The position numbers and the translations under genes are program-made. This document shows positions 6,435 to 8,494 of a stretch of DNA of 8,494 nucleotides, piece by piece. The stretch lies in NCBI GenBank assembly GCA_024278415.1, contig JAJRTI010000669.1:1-8494 (forward strand), written 5' to 3'. A model generated the notes under the pieces. It had not been told where the DNA came from. It was given only the letters and a program-made list of their open reading frames with translations, and did no database searches. Every line of letters begins with the position of its first letter. The stretch's first letter is position 1. This stretch comes from Planctomycetota bacterium. GTDB taxonomy: Bacteria; Planctomycetota; Brocadiia; JAJRTI01.

Positions 6435-8494
6435 ATGTTCCGGAAGAAATGTGAAAACCGTTTCTGCCTCGTTCTTGTGGTGATCGTCCATGCCAGCCTT
6501 GCCGCCAAGGCCGGGCCGACGATCGTGGCCAACGGCATGAGCGCGCATGAGATTCTCGTCGCGCGCCGCGCGTTCCCCATCACGGTGCGGGCCGCGGCGG
6601 ATCTTCAACACTACATCGCCAAGTCCACGGGCGTGACGCTGCCCATTCGACGCGGCGACCGCGCGGCCGGCCTGTCATCGTGGTGGGCGATCATCCGCTG
6701 GCGCGCGCGGCGGGCGTGTCTGCCGACGCCCTTCGCCCCGAGGGATTCCGAATCAAAACGGACGGTGACAGCCTCTACATCGTAGGCCGCGACACAAAGG
6801 GAAGCGCCAGGAGCGACCACTGGCGGTTCGCGCCTCAGTCGGGCACGTGGTATGGCGTCAGCGAGTTCCTGGAATCGCAACTCGGGATTCGATGGTTCTT
6901 CCCCGGCGACATGGGCGAGGTCGTGCCTAGGCGCAAGACGCTCGCCATCCCCGATCTCGACGTCACGGACTGGCCACGCATGGACTATCGGCGCATGAGC
7001 TACCTCTGGGATCTGAAGACTCCCCGCGCACGCCGAGACGAAGTCTTTGCCTGGAAACGGCGCAACCGGGACGGAATGAGCGTCGTCTGGCAGGCCAGCC
7101 ACAGTTGGCTGATTCACTTCAAGGGCGAGACCTACTTCAAAGATCACCCCAAGTGGTTCGCTTTGGTGAACGGGCGCCGCCTGGGGCATGCGCCCATGGG
7201 CCTTCAGATGTGCACCACAAACCCCGGAGCCCTCGACGAGTTCGCTCGCATCATCATCGAGTACGGCAAGAAAAACCCGGGCGTGATGTTCTCGCTCAGC
7301 CCCAACGACGGAGGCAACCACTGCGAATGCGACAACTGCCGGCGGCTGGACGTGGAGACCTTCCCCGACGGACGCCCCGTTCTGACGGACAGGTATGTGA
7401 CGTACTGCAACGAGATAGCCAAGCGCGTCTGCAAAGTCCATCCGGACCAACTCTTTGGCTTCTACGCCTACTCCTACTACGCCGATCCGCCGCGGCGCAC
7501 GAAGCTGCACCCGAACGTTCGTGTCATGGAAGTCTTGAACGACATTAGCATGCTCTATTTGTCTCCCCAAGTTCGGCGGTATCATCTCAACAAGCGGCTG
7601 ATTCCCTGGCGGAAGATGGCGGGCAGGCTCTACTTCTACAGCCATCCCGACGGCATGGGCGCGCTCAACATGCCCACGGTTACGCCGTCCGTTGTCCGCG
7701 ACATCTTCAGCGACCTGCACGCGGCGGGAGTCACCGGCTTCGCCATGAACAACTCCTCCAGCTTTGCTTCGACGGGGTTGAACAACTACCTCTACTTGAA
7801 GATGGCTTGGAACCCTGGGCGAGATTTCGACGCGCTCTACAGCGAGGCCCTCGATCTCTGCTATGGCAAGCGCGCGGCTCCTCACGTGCGCGCCTACAAT
7901 GCGCTCGTGGAAGCGCGGCTCGCCAGGATGACGCAGGCCGCGCAGCGGAATTTCGACCACCGCACGGGGGGAGCCCGGCGGCTTCCGGGCTCCCTCGACA
8001 TTGTTTATCCCGGTCTTCACGAAACCGGCATGCCCCTTCTGAAGAAGGCCCTCGCCGCGGCCGAGACACCCGGCCAGAAGGCGCGCGTCCAAATGCTGAT
8101 CGACAACCTCGACTACACGCGCATGACCGTGGACCTCTATGCGAAGGGCCGGAAGGTCACCAACGATCGCGACGCCAAGGCGGGCGACATCGCGGCCTGC
8201 CTCAAACTGGCCCACGCGCGACGCAAGTGGATGCGCGACCGCGACCAGACGAACTTCGGACGCTATGACTGGGACGTGGCCGCCGAGAGAAGAGTCTCCA
8301 GCCTCCCCTTTGATCCGCAGGTGTATGAGTATCTCCTCAGTTCGGCCAAAGGCGTGAAGAAGGAAGCCGTCGCTCGCCGCGTGGCAACGGCCCCGGTGCT
8401 GGATGGGCGTCTCGACGACGCCATCTGGCGAGGATTGCCCGAACTCACGATCAACCTGGACAAGGAGACCGCCCGTCCCCTCGCGGTCAAGGCC
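6435..8494 (+). CDS. Secreted DUF4838 protein with CBM9-like module; one apparent frameshift; 3' end outside window
   Basis: The ATG at 6435 follows a good ribosome binding site and opens a signal peptide (MFRKKCENRFCLVLVVIVHASLAAKA). Then comes the N-terminal motif ADLQHYIAKSTGVTLPI, as in DUF4838 and GH67-like N-terminal domains. This frame ends at a TAG (6783-6785). The expected continuation, PVIVVGDHPLARAAG, EGFRIKTDGDSLYIVGRD and onward, is in another frame from about 6665 and stays open to the window edge. Restoring one base gives about 687 residues in the window. DUF4838 spans roughly 195-460: MDYRRMSYLWD, HSWLIHF, HPKWFAL, SPNDGGNHCECDNC (C297, C299, C302) and GFYAYSYY. Residues from about 645, including PVLDGRLDDAIWRG, begin a CBM9/DOMON-like domain that continues beyond the window. 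DUF4838 is an uncharacterised exported family related in fold to glycosidases; polysaccharide processing is an inference. The gene is either truly broken or carries a one-base sequence error. Confidence 0.85.
6655..6676 (+). other. Frameshift site in the DUF4838 gene (one base apparently missing)
   Basis: Upstream the protein reads LPIRRGDRAAG in the frame of 6435. Downstream family-like sequence (PVIVVGDHPLA) reads in the frame of 6674. Adding one C in GGCCTGTC (around 6671) would join them as RAAG-PVIVVG with no other change. The downstream frame has no stop for more than 1,800 bases, so the lesion is recent or an error. There is no slippery heptamer of the A AAA AAG type here, so programmed slippage is not supported. 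Confidence 0.75.

Noticed and set aside
6611..8215. A 534-codon open frame on the minus strand
   Set aside because: It lies opposite the DUF4838 coding sequence, whose protein has clear family motifs. The antisense product shows no domain, and long antisense frames are expected at this GC content.

Overview
This is a GC-rich bacterial window in which all four protein genes lie on the + strand. The families present are a GH101/GH129-like putative glycosidase, a divergent uroporphyrinogen-decarboxylase-fold protein, a DUF4855 protein with discoidin-type modules, and a DUF4838 protein with the start of a CBM9-like module. This mix, together with wide repeat-filled spacers and good AGGAG ribosome binding sites, is typical of polysaccharide-degrading Planctomycetota, Verrucomicrobiota, Lentisphaerota or Hydrogenedentota. 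The phylum is an inference; no rRNA or marker gene is present.

Layout. Bases 2-1672 hold the 3' part of a putative glycoside hydrolase whose beginning lies upstream of the window. After a 120-base gap comes a GTG-started URO-D family gene (1793-2776) with a perfect Shine-Dalgarno. The next 225-base gap carries a large nested palindrome (2840-2918). The secreted DUF4855/discoidin protein follows (3002-5764, 920 aa). A 670-base gap then contains 2.56 tandem copies of a 168-base unit (5812-6241), a possible sigma70-like promoter (6314-6342) and a strong ribosome binding site. Last comes a secreted DUF4838 protein from 6435 that runs off the right edge. Its reading frame breaks once, near 6655-6676, and is otherwise intact.

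How the genes may work together. Two products carry signal peptides and carbohydrate- or surface-binding type modules. A third looks like a retaining glycosidase with an Asp/Glu pair. A plausible reading is a carbohydrate-acquisition locus: the exported proteins act on or bind a complex glycan, and the URO-D-like protein performs an unidentified cytoplasmic step, perhaps removal or transfer of a substituent such as methyl. The substrate cannot be read from the sequence, and no transporter, TonB/SusD pair, sulfatase or regulator is visible here.

The most unusual parts are the two related families of palindromic intergenic repeats sharing the 12-base terminus GCTTGTAGTAGG, the URO-D-like protein lacking the usual His-x-Cys metal motif, and the frame break in the DUF4838 gene.
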